Assembly (NCBI GenBank): GCA_005879775.1
Contig: VBJX01000031.1
Coordinates: forward strand, 1-17,647
Reading direction: 5' to 3'
DNA: 17,647 nt
Source of the DNA: Chloroflexota bacterium
Lineage (GTDB): Bacteria > Chloroflexota > Limnocylindria > QHBO01
Each line of letters opens with the position of its first letter. Positions within the stretch are counted from its first letter, which is position 1. The notes beneath the pieces are model-generated. The model had not been told where the DNA came from, did not search any database, and saw only the letters and a list, made by a program, of their open reading frames with translations. Below, piece after piece: positions 6,402 to 13,493 of the stretch. Position numbers and translations under genes: made by a program.

Positions 6402-8345
6402 ATGACCACCACCATGGCTGCCGATGAGCTGACCACCGAGGCGCCGGCGCGCCTCATGGAGACGGAGATCGAGCCTCTCGACATCCCGGCCGAGCTCCGT
6501 GCCGACAGCCTCGTGGCGCTCGTCCACAACGCGATGCTGCGCAACCCCGAGAAGGAGGCGCTGCGCTGGAAGCTGCCCAGGTCGCGGCGCATGGCCGGTG
6601 GTCCTGCCGAGGACGAGCCGGTCGCGTGGACGAGCACCAGCTATCGCGAGACGTGGGACTGGATCACCCAGGTGGCGATGGGCCTCAAGCACCTGGGAAT
6701 CAGGGACGGCGACCGGGTCTGCATCATGAGCCGCACCCGGCCGGCGTGGCTGGCCGCGGACCTCGGAGCGCTCTCGCTGGGCGCGGTCACCTGCCCGATC
6801 TACCCCTCGGTCGAGCCCGAGCAGGCCGCCTTCGTGATCAACAACGTCGGGGCGCGCCTGATCTTCGTCGAGAACCTGCAGCAGGCGGCCAAGGTCGAGC
6901 AGGTGCGCGCCGACTGCCCGACGCTGGAGCACGTCGTGGTCATCGACGATCGCGGCCGCCTTCCGGCCGGCGCCATCAGCTTCGACGACATCTTCGACCT
7001 GGCCACCGTCGATCCGGGCGAGATCCGGGAATGGACCACGACCTGGAAGGGCTACGGCCGCGACAAGGTCGCGACCATCGTGCACACCTCGGGGACCACC
7101 GCCCAGCCGAAGGGGGTGGTCCTGACCCACGGCAACATCCTGCACAACTTCGAGGCCGGGATCCAGGCCGTCGACTTCAACGAGAACGACCTGTTCCTCT
7201 CGTTCCTGCCGCTGTCGCACATGACCGAGCGCGCCGCCGGACAGATCGTCCCGCTCGGCCGGGGCTGCACGATCGCCTACGCCGAGCCGGCCATCGAGCG
7301 CCTGGCGGCCAACATGGCCGAGGTGCGCCCCACCGTGATGGTGGCGGTGCCCCGCCTCTACGAGCGCCTCTACGCCCGGGTGCTCGCAACCGTCGAGGCC
7401 GGCCCGCCGCTCCGCCAGCGGATCTTCGAATGGGCGCTGGGGCTGGGCCGGGCCAAGTACGCCAACCACCTGGACGGGAGGCCGGACTCCGCCTGGCTGC
7501 GCCTCCAGCTGGCGGTTGCCGATCGGCTCGTCTTCCACCGGATCAAGGAGCGCACCGGTGGGCGAGTGCGCTACTTCGTGTCCGGTGGCGCACCGCTCTC
7601 GCAGGAGATCGGCGCCTTCTTCTATGCGATGGGGATGCTGATCCTGGAGGGCTACGGGCTGACCGAGACCGCCCCGCTGCTCAGCATCAACCGGCCCAGC
7701 GACTTCAAGTTCGGGACCGTGGGCAAGCCGGTGGCCGAGACGCAGGTCCGCATCGATCCGTCGAGCGGCGAGATCCTGGCCCGCGGCCCGCAGGTGATGC
7801 AGGGCTACCTCAATGAGCCGGAGGAGACCGCCCGCGTCATCGATCCGGAGGGCTGGTTCCACACCGGCGACATCGGCGAGCTCGATCCGATCGGCCGGAT
7901 CGTGATCACCGACCGCCTCAAGAACATCATCGTGCTGGCCAACGGCAAGAACGTTGCGCCGGCGCCGATGGAGATCGCGCTGCTGACCAGCAAGTACATC
8001 GCCCAGGCAGTCGTGCTTGGCGACAACGAGCCATATACAGGGGTGCTGATTGCCCCCGATTTCGAGCAGATCGAAGCCTGGGCGGCGGCCAACGGGATCA
8101 CCGAGATGCCGCCCGGGCAGCTGATCGAGGAGCGCGGGGTCCAGAAGCTGATCGAGGGCGAGGTGCGGGGCAAGCTGGACGGCTTCGCCATCTACGAGCG
8201 GCCGCGTCGCGTCGCGCTCCTGCCGCGGCTCCTCTCCGAGGAGGAGGGAGAACTCACGCCGTCCCTGAAGGTGAAGACCCGGGTCGTGGTCAAGACCTGG
8301 GCCGACAAGGTCGCCCACCTCTTTGGCGAGGACGACAAGGAATAG
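6402..8345 (+). CDS. Long-chain acyl-CoA synthetase (AMP-binding, FAA1 type)
   Basis: A 647-aa adenylate-forming ligase that activates fatty acids to acyl-CoA through an acyl-AMP intermediate. Adenylation motifs: TSGTTAQPKG (229-238, phosphate-binding loop); FLPLSHMTER; EGYGLTETAP (A5 motif); GWFHTGDIGELDPIGRIVITDR (A7 and hinge); KNIIVLANGKNVAP (A8); and near the end GELTPSLKVKTR, which carries the terminal catalytic lysine region. The length and the FHRIKERTGGRVRYFVSGGAPL segment fit the long-chain FAA1/FadD15 group rather than acetyl-CoA synthetase. The start is taken at 6402 because of a good ribosome site. It lies between the dehydrogenase pair and thiolase, consistent with feeding acyl-CoA into beta-oxidation. 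No membrane helix is seen. Confidence 0.95.
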   Translation: MTTTMAADELTTEAPARLMETEIEPLDIPAELRADSLVALVHNAMLRNPEKEALRWKLPRSRRMAGGPAEDEPVAWTSTSYRETWDWITQVAMGLKHLGIRDGDRVCIMSRTRPAWLAADLGALSLGAVTCPIYPSVEPEQAAFVINNVGARLIFVENLQQAAKVEQVRADCPTLEHVVVIDDRGRLPAGAISFDDIFDLATVDPGEIREWTTTWKGYGRDKVATIVHTSGTTAQPKGVVLTHGNILHNFEAGIQAVDFNENDLFLSFLPLSHMTERAAGQIVPLGRGCTIAYAEPAIERLAANMAEVRPTVMVAVPRLYERLYARVLATVEAGPPLRQRIFEWALGLGRAKYANHLDGRPDSAWLRLQLAVADRLVFHRIKERTGGRVRYFVSGGAPLSQEIGAFFYAMGMLILEGYGLTETAPLLSINRPSDFKFGTVGKPVAETQVRIDPSSGEILARGPQVMQGYLNEPEETARVIDPEGWFHTGDIGELDPIGRIVITDRLKNIIVLANGKNVAPAPMEIALLTSKYIAQAVVLGDNEPYTGVLIAPDFEQIEAWAAANGITEMPPGQLIEERGVQKLIEGEVRGKLDGFAIYERPRRVALLPRLLSEEEGELTPSLKVKTRVVVKTWADKVAHLFGEDDKE

Positions 8346-8357
8346 CTCGCGGACGAG

Positions 8358-8363
8358 TACCAT
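8358..8363 (+). promoter_or_regulatory. Putative -10 (TACCAT) of the thiolase gene, leaderless geometry
   Basis: TACCAT (4 of 6 to TATAAT) ends 7 nt before the GTG at 8371, placing the expected transcript start at the start codon. No Shine-Dalgarno sequence is seen, which supports a leaderless reading. No -35 is evident. Confidence 0.4.
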
Positions 8364-8370
8364 CTCGAGC

Positions 8371-9552
8371 GTGAACGACGTCTACATCCTGTCCGCCGCC
8401 CGGACGCCGATCGGCAAGTTCGGCGGCGGCCTCTCCACCGTCCCTGCCACGGATCTGGGCGCGACCGCCATCCGGGCCGCGGTTCAGCGCGCCGCGATCG
8501 AACCGGAGCGCGTCGACGAGGTCTTCATGGGCCAGGTCATCCAGGCCGGTGCCGGGCAGGCTCCGGCACGGCAGGCCGCGCTCAAGGCCGGGCTGCCAAA
8601 CGGGGTCGGTGCGACCACCATCAACAAGGTCTGCGGCTCCGGCCTCAAGGCCGTGATGCTGGGTGCCGCCTCGATCCGTGCCGGAGACGCCGACCTGATC
8701 GTGGCCGGCGGGATGGAGAACATGAACCTGGGCCCGTACCTGCTGCCCGGTGCCCGCGCGGGGTATCGGCTCGGGAACGCGGAGCTGGTGGATGCCACCG
8801 TCTACGACGGGCTGTGGTGCGCCATCTGCGATGTGCACATGGGCGTCCACGCCGAGCGCGTGGCGGGCAAGCACGAGGTGAGTCGCGAGGCGCAGGACGA
8901 GTTCGCGCTGCGCTCACACCAGCGGGCGCTGGACGCCATCGCCTCCGGGCGCTTCGCCGATGAGATCGTGGCGGTCGACGTGCCGGGCAAGAAGGGTCCG
9001 GTCACGGTCGACACCGACGAGGGCCCTCGCTCGGACACGTCGCTCGAGGCGCTGGCAAGGATCAAGCCCGCCTTCCAGCCCGATGGAGGGACGGTCACCG
9101 CCGGCAACTCCCCGGGGATCACCGACGGAGCTGCCGCCCTCGTGCTCGCCTCCGAGCAGGCACTCAGCCGCGACCAGCTGACGCCCATTGCCCGGATCAC
9201 CGGCTACGCCCAGGCTGATGTCGCCCCCGAGTGGCTCTTCGAGGCGCCCATCGAGGGGGTGCGGCGGCTCCTGGGCAAGCTGGACCTGCAGCTCGACGAC
9301 TTCGACCTGGTGGAGATCAACGAGGCCTTTGCCGCCCAGGTGCTGGCCGATGGCAATGCCCTTGGCTTCGACTGGGAGAAGGTGAACGTCAACGGCGGCG
9401 CGATCGCGCTCGGCCACCCGATCGGCGCCTCCGGCGCACGGGTCCTCACGACGCTCCTCTACGAGCTCCGGCGGCGGGGGGGCGGCCGCGGGCTGGCGAC
9501 GCTCTGCCTGGGCGGCGGCGGCGCCGTGGCGCTCGCGCTCGAGACGGTCTAG
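8371..9552 (+). CDS. Acetyl-CoA C-acetyltransferase / 3-ketoacyl-CoA thiolase
   Basis: A 393-aa thiolase that cleaves 3-ketoacyl-CoA with CoA, or condenses two acetyl-CoA. The nucleophile Cys is C88 in INKVCGSGLKAV. NVNGGAIALGHPIGASGAR holds the active-site His (about 349), and the second Cys is C379 in ATLCLGGGG. FDLVEINEAFAAQ is the NEAF motif. The length and the VYILSAARTPIGKFGG N-terminus are those of biosynthetic/degradative acetyl-CoA acetyltransferases. GTG at 8371 is chosen because the family start matches it and a -10 hexamer lies 7 nt before; a longer in-frame reading from 8323 would overlap the synthetase. It follows the synthetase by 25 nt and completes the thiolytic step of the local pathway. 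Confidence 0.96.
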   Translation: MNDVYILSAARTPIGKFGGGLSTVPATDLGATAIRAAVQRAAIEPERVDEVFMGQVIQAGAGQAPARQAALKAGLPNGVGATTINKVCGSGLKAVMLGAASIRAGDADLIVAGGMENMNLGPYLLPGARAGYRLGNAELVDATVYDGLWCAICDVHMGVHAERVAGKHEVSREAQDEFALRSHQRALDAIASGRFADEIVAVDVPGKKGPVTVDTDEGPRSDTSLEALARIKPAFQPDGGTVTAGNSPGITDGAAALVLASEQALSRDQLTPIARITGYAQADVAPEWLFEAPIEGVRRLLGKLDLQLDDFDLVEINEAFAAQVLADGNALGFDWEKVNVNGGAIALGHPIGASGARVLTTLLYELRRRGGGRGLATLCLGGGGAVALALETV

Positions 9553-9711
9553 CGCCACTCCTGCGCCACTCCAGCGCTCAGGACCTTCCGCACCCTACCG
9601 AACTCCGAGACGCGACCCCTATAATCGGGCCGCCCGCGTTCCGGCCTGCTTTCGCACACGACACGTCGCGGAGGCGCCGGGCGCACCTATCGGAGGCTCC
9701 GACAGCATCCA
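9553..9711 (+). other. 159-nt leader/intergenic region before gdhA
   Basis: Holds the TATAAT at 9620-9625 and, downstream, two similar tracts, CGGAGGCGCC and CGGAGGCTCC (about 9669-9678 and 9691-9700). I see no small reading frame and no clear intrinsic terminator for the thiolase operon. Confidence 0.4.
9620..9625 (+). promoter_or_regulatory. Perfect -10 element TATAAT upstream of gdhA
   Basis: The consensus hexamer TATAAT is rare in this GC-rich sequence. It predicts a transcript start near 9632 and a leader of about 80 nt before the gdhA ATG at 9712. No strong -35 is seen 16-18 nt upstream. Confidence 0.55.
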
Positions 9712-10980
9712 ATGGCCAGCTCGAATCCGGTCGCCGAGGCGCCGAACATCTGGGCGGTGGCCCAGGCCCAGTTCGACAACGCCGCCGAGCACCTCGCCCT
9801 CGACCCCGGCCTGCGCCGCGTCCTTCGCGTCCCGAAGCGGGAGCTCACCGTCAACTTCCCGGTCACCATGGATGACGGGCACGTCGAGGTCTTCACCGGG
9901 TATCGGGTCCAGCACAACCTGAGCCGTGGGCCCGCCAAGGGCGGGATCCGCTACCACCAGGACGTGACGCTCGACGAGGTCCGTGCCCTCGCCATGTGGA
10001 TGACCTGGAAGTGCTCGGTGGTCAACATCCCCTACGGCGGCGGCAAGGGCGGCGTGATCGTCGACCCCAAGAAGCTCTCCCAGCGCGAGCTGGAGGGGCT
10101 GACCCGCCGCTTCGCCACCGAGATCAGCCCGCTCATCGGTCCTGATCGGGACATCCCGGCCCCGGACGTGAACACGAATGCGCAGACGATGGCCTGGATC
10201 ATGGATACCTTCTCCATGCATCACGGCTACACCATCCACGGCGTGGTGACCGGCAAGCCGGTTGCCGTCGGCGGCTCGCTCGGCAGGAACGAGGCGACGG
10301 CGCGTGGCGCGGTCTTCACCCTGCGCCAGGCGGGGACTGCGCTCAACCTGCCGCTCGCCGGGGCCCGGGTGGCGATCGAGGGCTACGGCAACGCCGGCTC
10401 GATCGCGGCTGACCTGCTGGCCGCGGAAGGCTCGACCATCATCGCGGTGAGCGACTCGACCGGCGGCATCTTCAACACCAAGGGACTCGACCCGGCCAGG
10501 GTGAGCGGCTGGAAGCGCGAGCACGGCACGGTCGTCGGCTTCCCGGGCGCCGATCAGCTGAGCAACGAGGAGCTGCTCGAGCTCGACTGCGAGATCCTCG
10601 TCCCGGCTGCGCTGGAGAACCAGATCACCGACCACAACGCGCCACGCATCCAGGCCCGCATCGTGGCCGAGGCCGCGAACGGCCCGACCACCCCGGAGGC
10701 CGATCAGATCCTCTTCGACCGCGGGATCTTCGTCATCCCCGACATCCTGTGCAACGCGGGCGGCGTGACCGTCAGCTACTTCGAATGGGTACAGGACATG
10801 CAGTCGTTCTTCTGGACCGAGGCCCGGATCAACGAGAGCCTGCGCGAGATCATGGACCATGCCTTCGAGAGCGTGTACGCCATGAGCCAGCGCCACTCCG
10901 TGCACATGCGCACCGCGGCCTATATGGTGGCCGTGGCGCGCGTGGCCGAGGCGACCAACCTGCGCGGCCTCTACCCATAA
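9712..10980 (+). CDS. gdhA: Glutamate dehydrogenase (Glu/Leu/Phe/Val dehydrogenase family)
   Basis: A 422-aa enzyme that interconverts glutamate and 2-oxoglutarate plus ammonia with NAD(P)H. Motifs: GYRVQHNLSRGPAKGGIRYH (63-82); WMTWKCSVVNIPYGGGKGG with catalytic lysines K100 and K112; DIPAPDVNT with the active-site Asp D152; the dinucleotide-binding loop EGYGNAGS (223-230); AAEANGPTTPEAD-like AEAANGPTTPEAD; and NAGGVTVSYFEWVQ. The length matches the hexameric short GDH class. It has its own TATAAT and an approximately 80-nt leader; a GGAGG at 9692-9696 sits 15 nt from the ATG, longer than usual. The 54-nt gap to the next gene suggests read-through. Cofactor preference is not assigned. Confidence 0.95.
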   Translation: MASSNPVAEAPNIWAVAQAQFDNAAEHLALDPGLRRVLRVPKRELTVNFPVTMDDGHVEVFTGYRVQHNLSRGPAKGGIRYHQDVTLDEVRALAMWMTWKCSVVNIPYGGGKGGVIVDPKKLSQRELEGLTRRFATEISPLIGPDRDIPAPDVNTNAQTMAWIMDTFSMHHGYTIHGVVTGKPVAVGGSLGRNEATARGAVFTLRQAGTALNLPLAGARVAIEGYGNAGSIAADLLAAEGSTIIAVSDSTGGIFNTKGLDPARVSGWKREHGTVVGFPGADQLSNEELLELDCEILVPAALENQITDHNAPRIQARIVAEAANGPTTPEADQILFDRGIFVIPDILCNAGGVTVSYFEWVQDMQSFFWTEARINESLREIMDHAFESVYAMSQRHSVHMRTAAYMVAVARVAEATNLRGLYP

Positions 10981-11020
10981 GACCCTGGCCGTGGGCCGCG
11001 ATCCGCAAGGCCCAGCCCCA

Positions 11021-11026
11021 AGGAGG
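11021..11026 (+). promoter_or_regulatory. Strong Shine-Dalgarno AGGAGG for the 201-aa unknown gene
   Basis: AGGAGG is placed 8 nt before the ATG at 11035. It is the best ribosome site in the window and supports this unrecognised frame as a real, well-translated gene. Confidence 0.7.
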
Positions 11027-11034
11027 GTGTCGCG

Positions 11035-11640
11035 ATGCTCGATCACGAGGAGCGATTCCTCTTCCGGGAAGAGATCCTCAACCTGGCCAACGCCCTCGGC
11101 GAGGCCGGGGCACTGGACAACGTGGAGGACCTGCTGGCCGAGGTGACCACCTCTCCGCGCTTCGACTCCGACGTCTTCACCCTGGAGCGCTCGTTGCAGG
11201 TGATGCTCGGCAGCCGCGCCGGATCGACGCTGGTCGGCCTCCTGACGGTCACCCGAGAGGTCTTTGACGAGGTCGGCGAGGTTGGCCTGCCGCCCGACGT
11301 GCACGAGCGGCTCGTCAGCTGGAGAGCCCGATTCGGGCTGGCCATCGACAACGCCCTCAACTTCCTGAACAACCCCGATGGGATCCAGGGGCACAACTTC
11401 GGGACGCAGCTCACCCACGCGGAGGGCGGCCTCACCCTGCAGGGCCGCCTCACCCTGGTGCGCTACAACAACGAGCCCCAGTTCTTCATCGCCGATGCCG
11501 ACGTGCTGCTCACCATGGCCGCCGATCTGATGGAGCGCCTGGGTGAGCACCTCGAGCCGGAGATGCTCGAGCCCGAGCTCGTCACCCGCCTGCGCGAGGC
11601 GGTCGACCTGATCGAGCGGCGCGCGAAGCCGCGGGGGTGA
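11035..11640 (+). CDS. Hypothetical protein, 201 aa, acidic, coupled to a BioD/DRTGG P-loop protein
   Basis: I do not recognise a family. The protein is soluble, rich in Glu, Asp and Leu, and looks mainly helical. An N-terminal helix (about 3-35) leads to a middle part RLVSWRARFGLAIDNALNFLNNPDGIQG, a strand-like section (THAEGGLTLQGRLTLVRYNNEPQFFIADADVLL split across about 125-160), and a C-terminal helix rich in Glu and Leu. There are no Cys pairs, no membrane segments and no signal peptide. The start is firm because of the strong AGGAGG 8 nt upstream. The stop overlaps the next start as GTGA, so the two products are probably made in fixed proportion and may form a complex. It lies 54 nt after gdhA. 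No function is proposed. Confidence 0.85.
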   Translation: MLDHEERFLFREEILNLANALGEAGALDNVEDLLAEVTTSPRFDSDVFTLERSLQVMLGSRAGSTLVGLLTVTREVFDEVGEVGLPPDVHERLVSWRARFGLAIDNALNFLNNPDGIQGHNFGTQLTHAEGGLTLQGRLTLVRYNNEPQFFIADADVLLTMAADLMERLGEHLEPEMLEPELVTRLREAVDLIERRAKPRG

Positions 11641-12728
11641 CCGCGGCTCAGAAGATCTTCCTGGCGGCCACCGGCCAGAACCGGGGAAAGACGACCGCCT
11701 CGCTGGGCCTGACCGCGGCGATCGCCGAACGAGGGATGCGGATCGGCTTCATCAAGCCGGTCGGCCAGCGCTATCTCGTGGTCGACGGCACCCGGGCGGA
11801 TGAGGACGCGGTCCTGATGAAGGCGGTCTTCGGGCTGCCCGATGCACTCGACGACATGAGCCCGGTCACCCTTCCACGCCACTTCACCACCGACTTCATC
11901 ATGGGGCGCGTCAAGGAGGACCTCGAACTGGCCGTCACCCAGGCCGCCGAGCGGGTCTCAGGCGAGAAGGACCTGCTCCTGATCGAGGGGACCGGGCACG
12001 CGGGGGTCGGGGCGGTGGTGGGCCTCTCGAATGCGCGGGTCGCAGCCCTCCTGCGTGCGCCGGTGGTGATCGTCAGCGAGGGGGGCGTGGGGCGGCCGAT
12101 CGACGAGATCGTCCTGAACCATGCGCTCTTCGAACGCCACGGCGTGCGGGTCCTGGGAGCGATCGTCAACAAGGTCGACGTCGATACCCACCCCCAGCTC
12201 CCCGAGGTGCTCGCCCAGGGCCTGGCGCAGCACGAGATCGATCTCCTCGGCTGCATCCCATTCAGCCGGCTGCTGGCCAACCCCTCGCTGGAGCTGATCG
12301 CAACCCATCTCGACGGCGAGCTGCTGGCCGGGACCGCGGACGCCGACGTGATCATCGGGCGGGTGGCGATCGGGGCCATGCAGGCCGAGCACGCGGTCGG
12401 CTTCCTGCGCGACCTGACGCTCCTCATCACCCCGGGCGATCGAGGCGACCTGCTCCTCGCCAGCCTGGCCACGAACCGCGCTGCCGGTGGCTCGGCCGTC
12501 GCTGGGATCGTGCTGACTGGCGGCTTCCGGCCCTCCCCGCCGCTCCTCGCCGAGATGCGGGAGGCAGGTCTCTTCACGTTCCTGGTCGGCACCGACACCT
12601 ATCGCACGGCGCAGGCCGTCGACGACATCCTGGTCAAGACGCATCCCGCCGATCACGAGAAGATTGCGACCATCAAGGAGCTCGTCGGCCGCTCCCTTGA
12701 CGTCGACCGCTTCCTGGCGAGGGTCTAG
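11637..12728 (+). CDS. BioD-like P-loop ATPase with DRTGG domain (Pta N-terminal-like)
   Basis: A 363-aa protein resembling the N-terminal region of long phosphotransacetylases, but without the catalytic Pta domain. An N-terminal dethiobiotin-synthetase-like P-loop domain has a deviant Walker A (GQNRGKTT, 13-20), FIKPVGQR (38-45), EGTGHAGVG (117-125), LSNARVAALL, and NKVD (178-181). The DRTGG-type domain follows from about 215, with VIIGRVAIGAMQAEHA and LLITPGDRGDLLLASL (263-278). Such stand-alone proteins are annotated as AAA/DRTGG proteins of uncertain role, possibly acetate or acetyl-phosphate regulation. The GTG start overlaps the preceding stop (GTGA). Ligand and activity are unknown. 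Confidence 0.85.
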   Translation: MTAAQKIFLAATGQNRGKTTASLGLTAAIAERGMRIGFIKPVGQRYLVVDGTRADEDAVLMKAVFGLPDALDDMSPVTLPRHFTTDFIMGRVKEDLELAVTQAAERVSGEKDLLLIEGTGHAGVGAVVGLSNARVAALLRAPVVIVSEGGVGRPIDEIVLNHALFERHGVRVLGAIVNKVDVDTHPQLPEVLAQGLAQHEIDLLGCIPFSRLLANPSLELIATHLDGELLAGTADADVIIGRVAIGAMQAEHAVGFLRDLTLLITPGDRGDLLLASLATNRAAGGSAVAGIVLTGGFRPSPPLLAEMREAGLFTFLVGTDTYRTAQAVDDILVKTHPADHEKIATIKELVGRSLDVDRFLARV

Positions 12729-12748
12729 GCCGGCGAGGCGCTGACGGG

Positions 12749-12754
12749 TACCAT
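12749..12754 (+). promoter_or_regulatory. Putative -10 (TACCAT) of the HhH-GPD gene, leaderless geometry
   Basis: TACCAT (4 of 6 to TATAAT) ends exactly 6 nt before the ATG at 12761, the same spacing as at folE and the GNAT gene. No ribosome site is seen in the 32-nt gap. Confidence 0.4.
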
Positions 12755-12760
12755 GCCGGC

Positions 12761-13363
12761 ATGACCGCCACCACCGCACCCACTCTCGAACGCCTCCCCT
12801 TCACCGGCGACGACGAGGCCGATCGGCTCCTGGCCAGCGACCCCCTTGCCCTGCTGATCGGCTTTGCACTGGACCAGCAGGTGACCGTCCAGAAGGCCTT
12901 CTCCGGACCGGCCGAGCTCCGGCGCCGCATCGGCCACCTCGACGCCGCGCGCATCGCAGCCATGGAGCCGGCCGAGCTGGAGCGTGCCTTCCGCGAACGA
13001 CCCGCCCTGCACCGCTTCCCGGGTGCCATGGCGCGGCGGGTGCAGACGCTGTGCGCGGCAATCGCCACGACCTACGGCGGAGACGCCTCGCGGGTATGGC
13101 GCGATGCGTCCGACGGCCGTGATCTGCTGGCCAGGCTGCTGGCACTGCCATCGATCGGCGAGATGAAGGCGCGCACCCTGGTTGCTGTCCTGGCCAAGCG
13201 ACTTCGGGTGCAGCTTCCAGGCCTCGAGGAGGTGCTGCCGCACCATCCGACCCTCGGCGACGTGGACTCGGCCGAGGCGCTGGCCAGCTACCAGGCCGGC
13301 AAGCGGGCCTACAAGGCGGCCATGCGTGCCCAACACGGAGGCACGCCGAAGCCGGCGCGCTGA
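12761..13363 (+). CDS. HhH-GPD-type base excision repair family protein
   Basis: A 200-aa protein matching the small HhH-GPD family common in actinobacteria and related phyla, annotated as base excision repair but not well characterised. Diagnostic stretches: DPLALLIGFALDQQVTVQKAF (27-47), PALHRFPGAMARRVQTLCAAI (81-101), the YGGDASRVWRDASDG segment, and the helix-hairpin-helix LPSIGEMKARTLVAVLAKRL (129-148). The catalytic Asp of the canonical VDTHV motif after the hairpin is not apparent, so glycosylase activity is not assured. The ATG is supported by a -10 hexamer 6 nt upstream. It is the last plus-strand gene before a convergent junction with hairpins, and nothing nearby is related to DNA repair. 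Confidence 0.88.
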   Translation: MTATTAPTLERLPFTGDDEADRLLASDPLALLIGFALDQQVTVQKAFSGPAELRRRIGHLDAARIAAMEPAELERAFRERPALHRFPGAMARRVQTLCAAIATTYGGDASRVWRDASDGRDLLARLLALPSIGEMKARTLVAVLAKRLRVQLPGLEEVLPHHPTLGDVDSAEALASYQAGKRAYKAAMRAQHGGTPKPAR

Positions 13364-13370
13364 ACAGGGA

Positions 13371-13403
13371 AGGAGGCCGGACGTGGGCACTCGCCGGCCT
13401 CCT
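13371..13403. terminator. Hairpin terminator candidate at convergent junction (10-bp stem)
   Basis: AGGAGGCCGG (13371-13380) pairs perfectly with CCGGCCTCCT (13394-13403) around a 13-nt loop, 8 nt after the HhH-GPD stop. It lies between two converging genes, so it could serve both. There is no U-tract on either side, so it is a GC-hairpin type terminator at best. Confidence 0.5.
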
Positions 13404-13418
13404 CGTTCGCCGCGTTGG

Positions 13419-13433
13419 CCCGGCAGAGCCGGG
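13419..13433. terminator. Second small hairpin in the convergent junction
   Basis: CCCGGC (13419-13424) pairs with GCCGGG (13428-13433) around an AGA loop. It sits between the first hairpin and the minus-strand gene end at 13494 and may help end the minus-strand coa transcript. No U-tract is seen. Confidence 0.3.
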
Positions 13434-13493
13434 GTCGCGGTGACAGCCGCATCATACGGACGCGGGACGGGACGTCACTAGTACTTTCGGAGG

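Noticed and set aside
6324..8363. Long minus-strand open frame (679 codons) opposite the acyl-CoA synthetase
   Set aside because: It has no recognisable domain, is low-complexity in Arg, Gly, Leu and Asp, and mirrors a strongly conserved plus-strand enzyme. Long antisense frames are expected at this GC content.
9619..11550. Long minus-strand open frame (643 codons) opposite gdhA and the 201-aa gene
   Set aside because: It has no family motifs and covers a certain gdhA gene plus a gene with a strong ribosome site; it is an artefact of codon bias.
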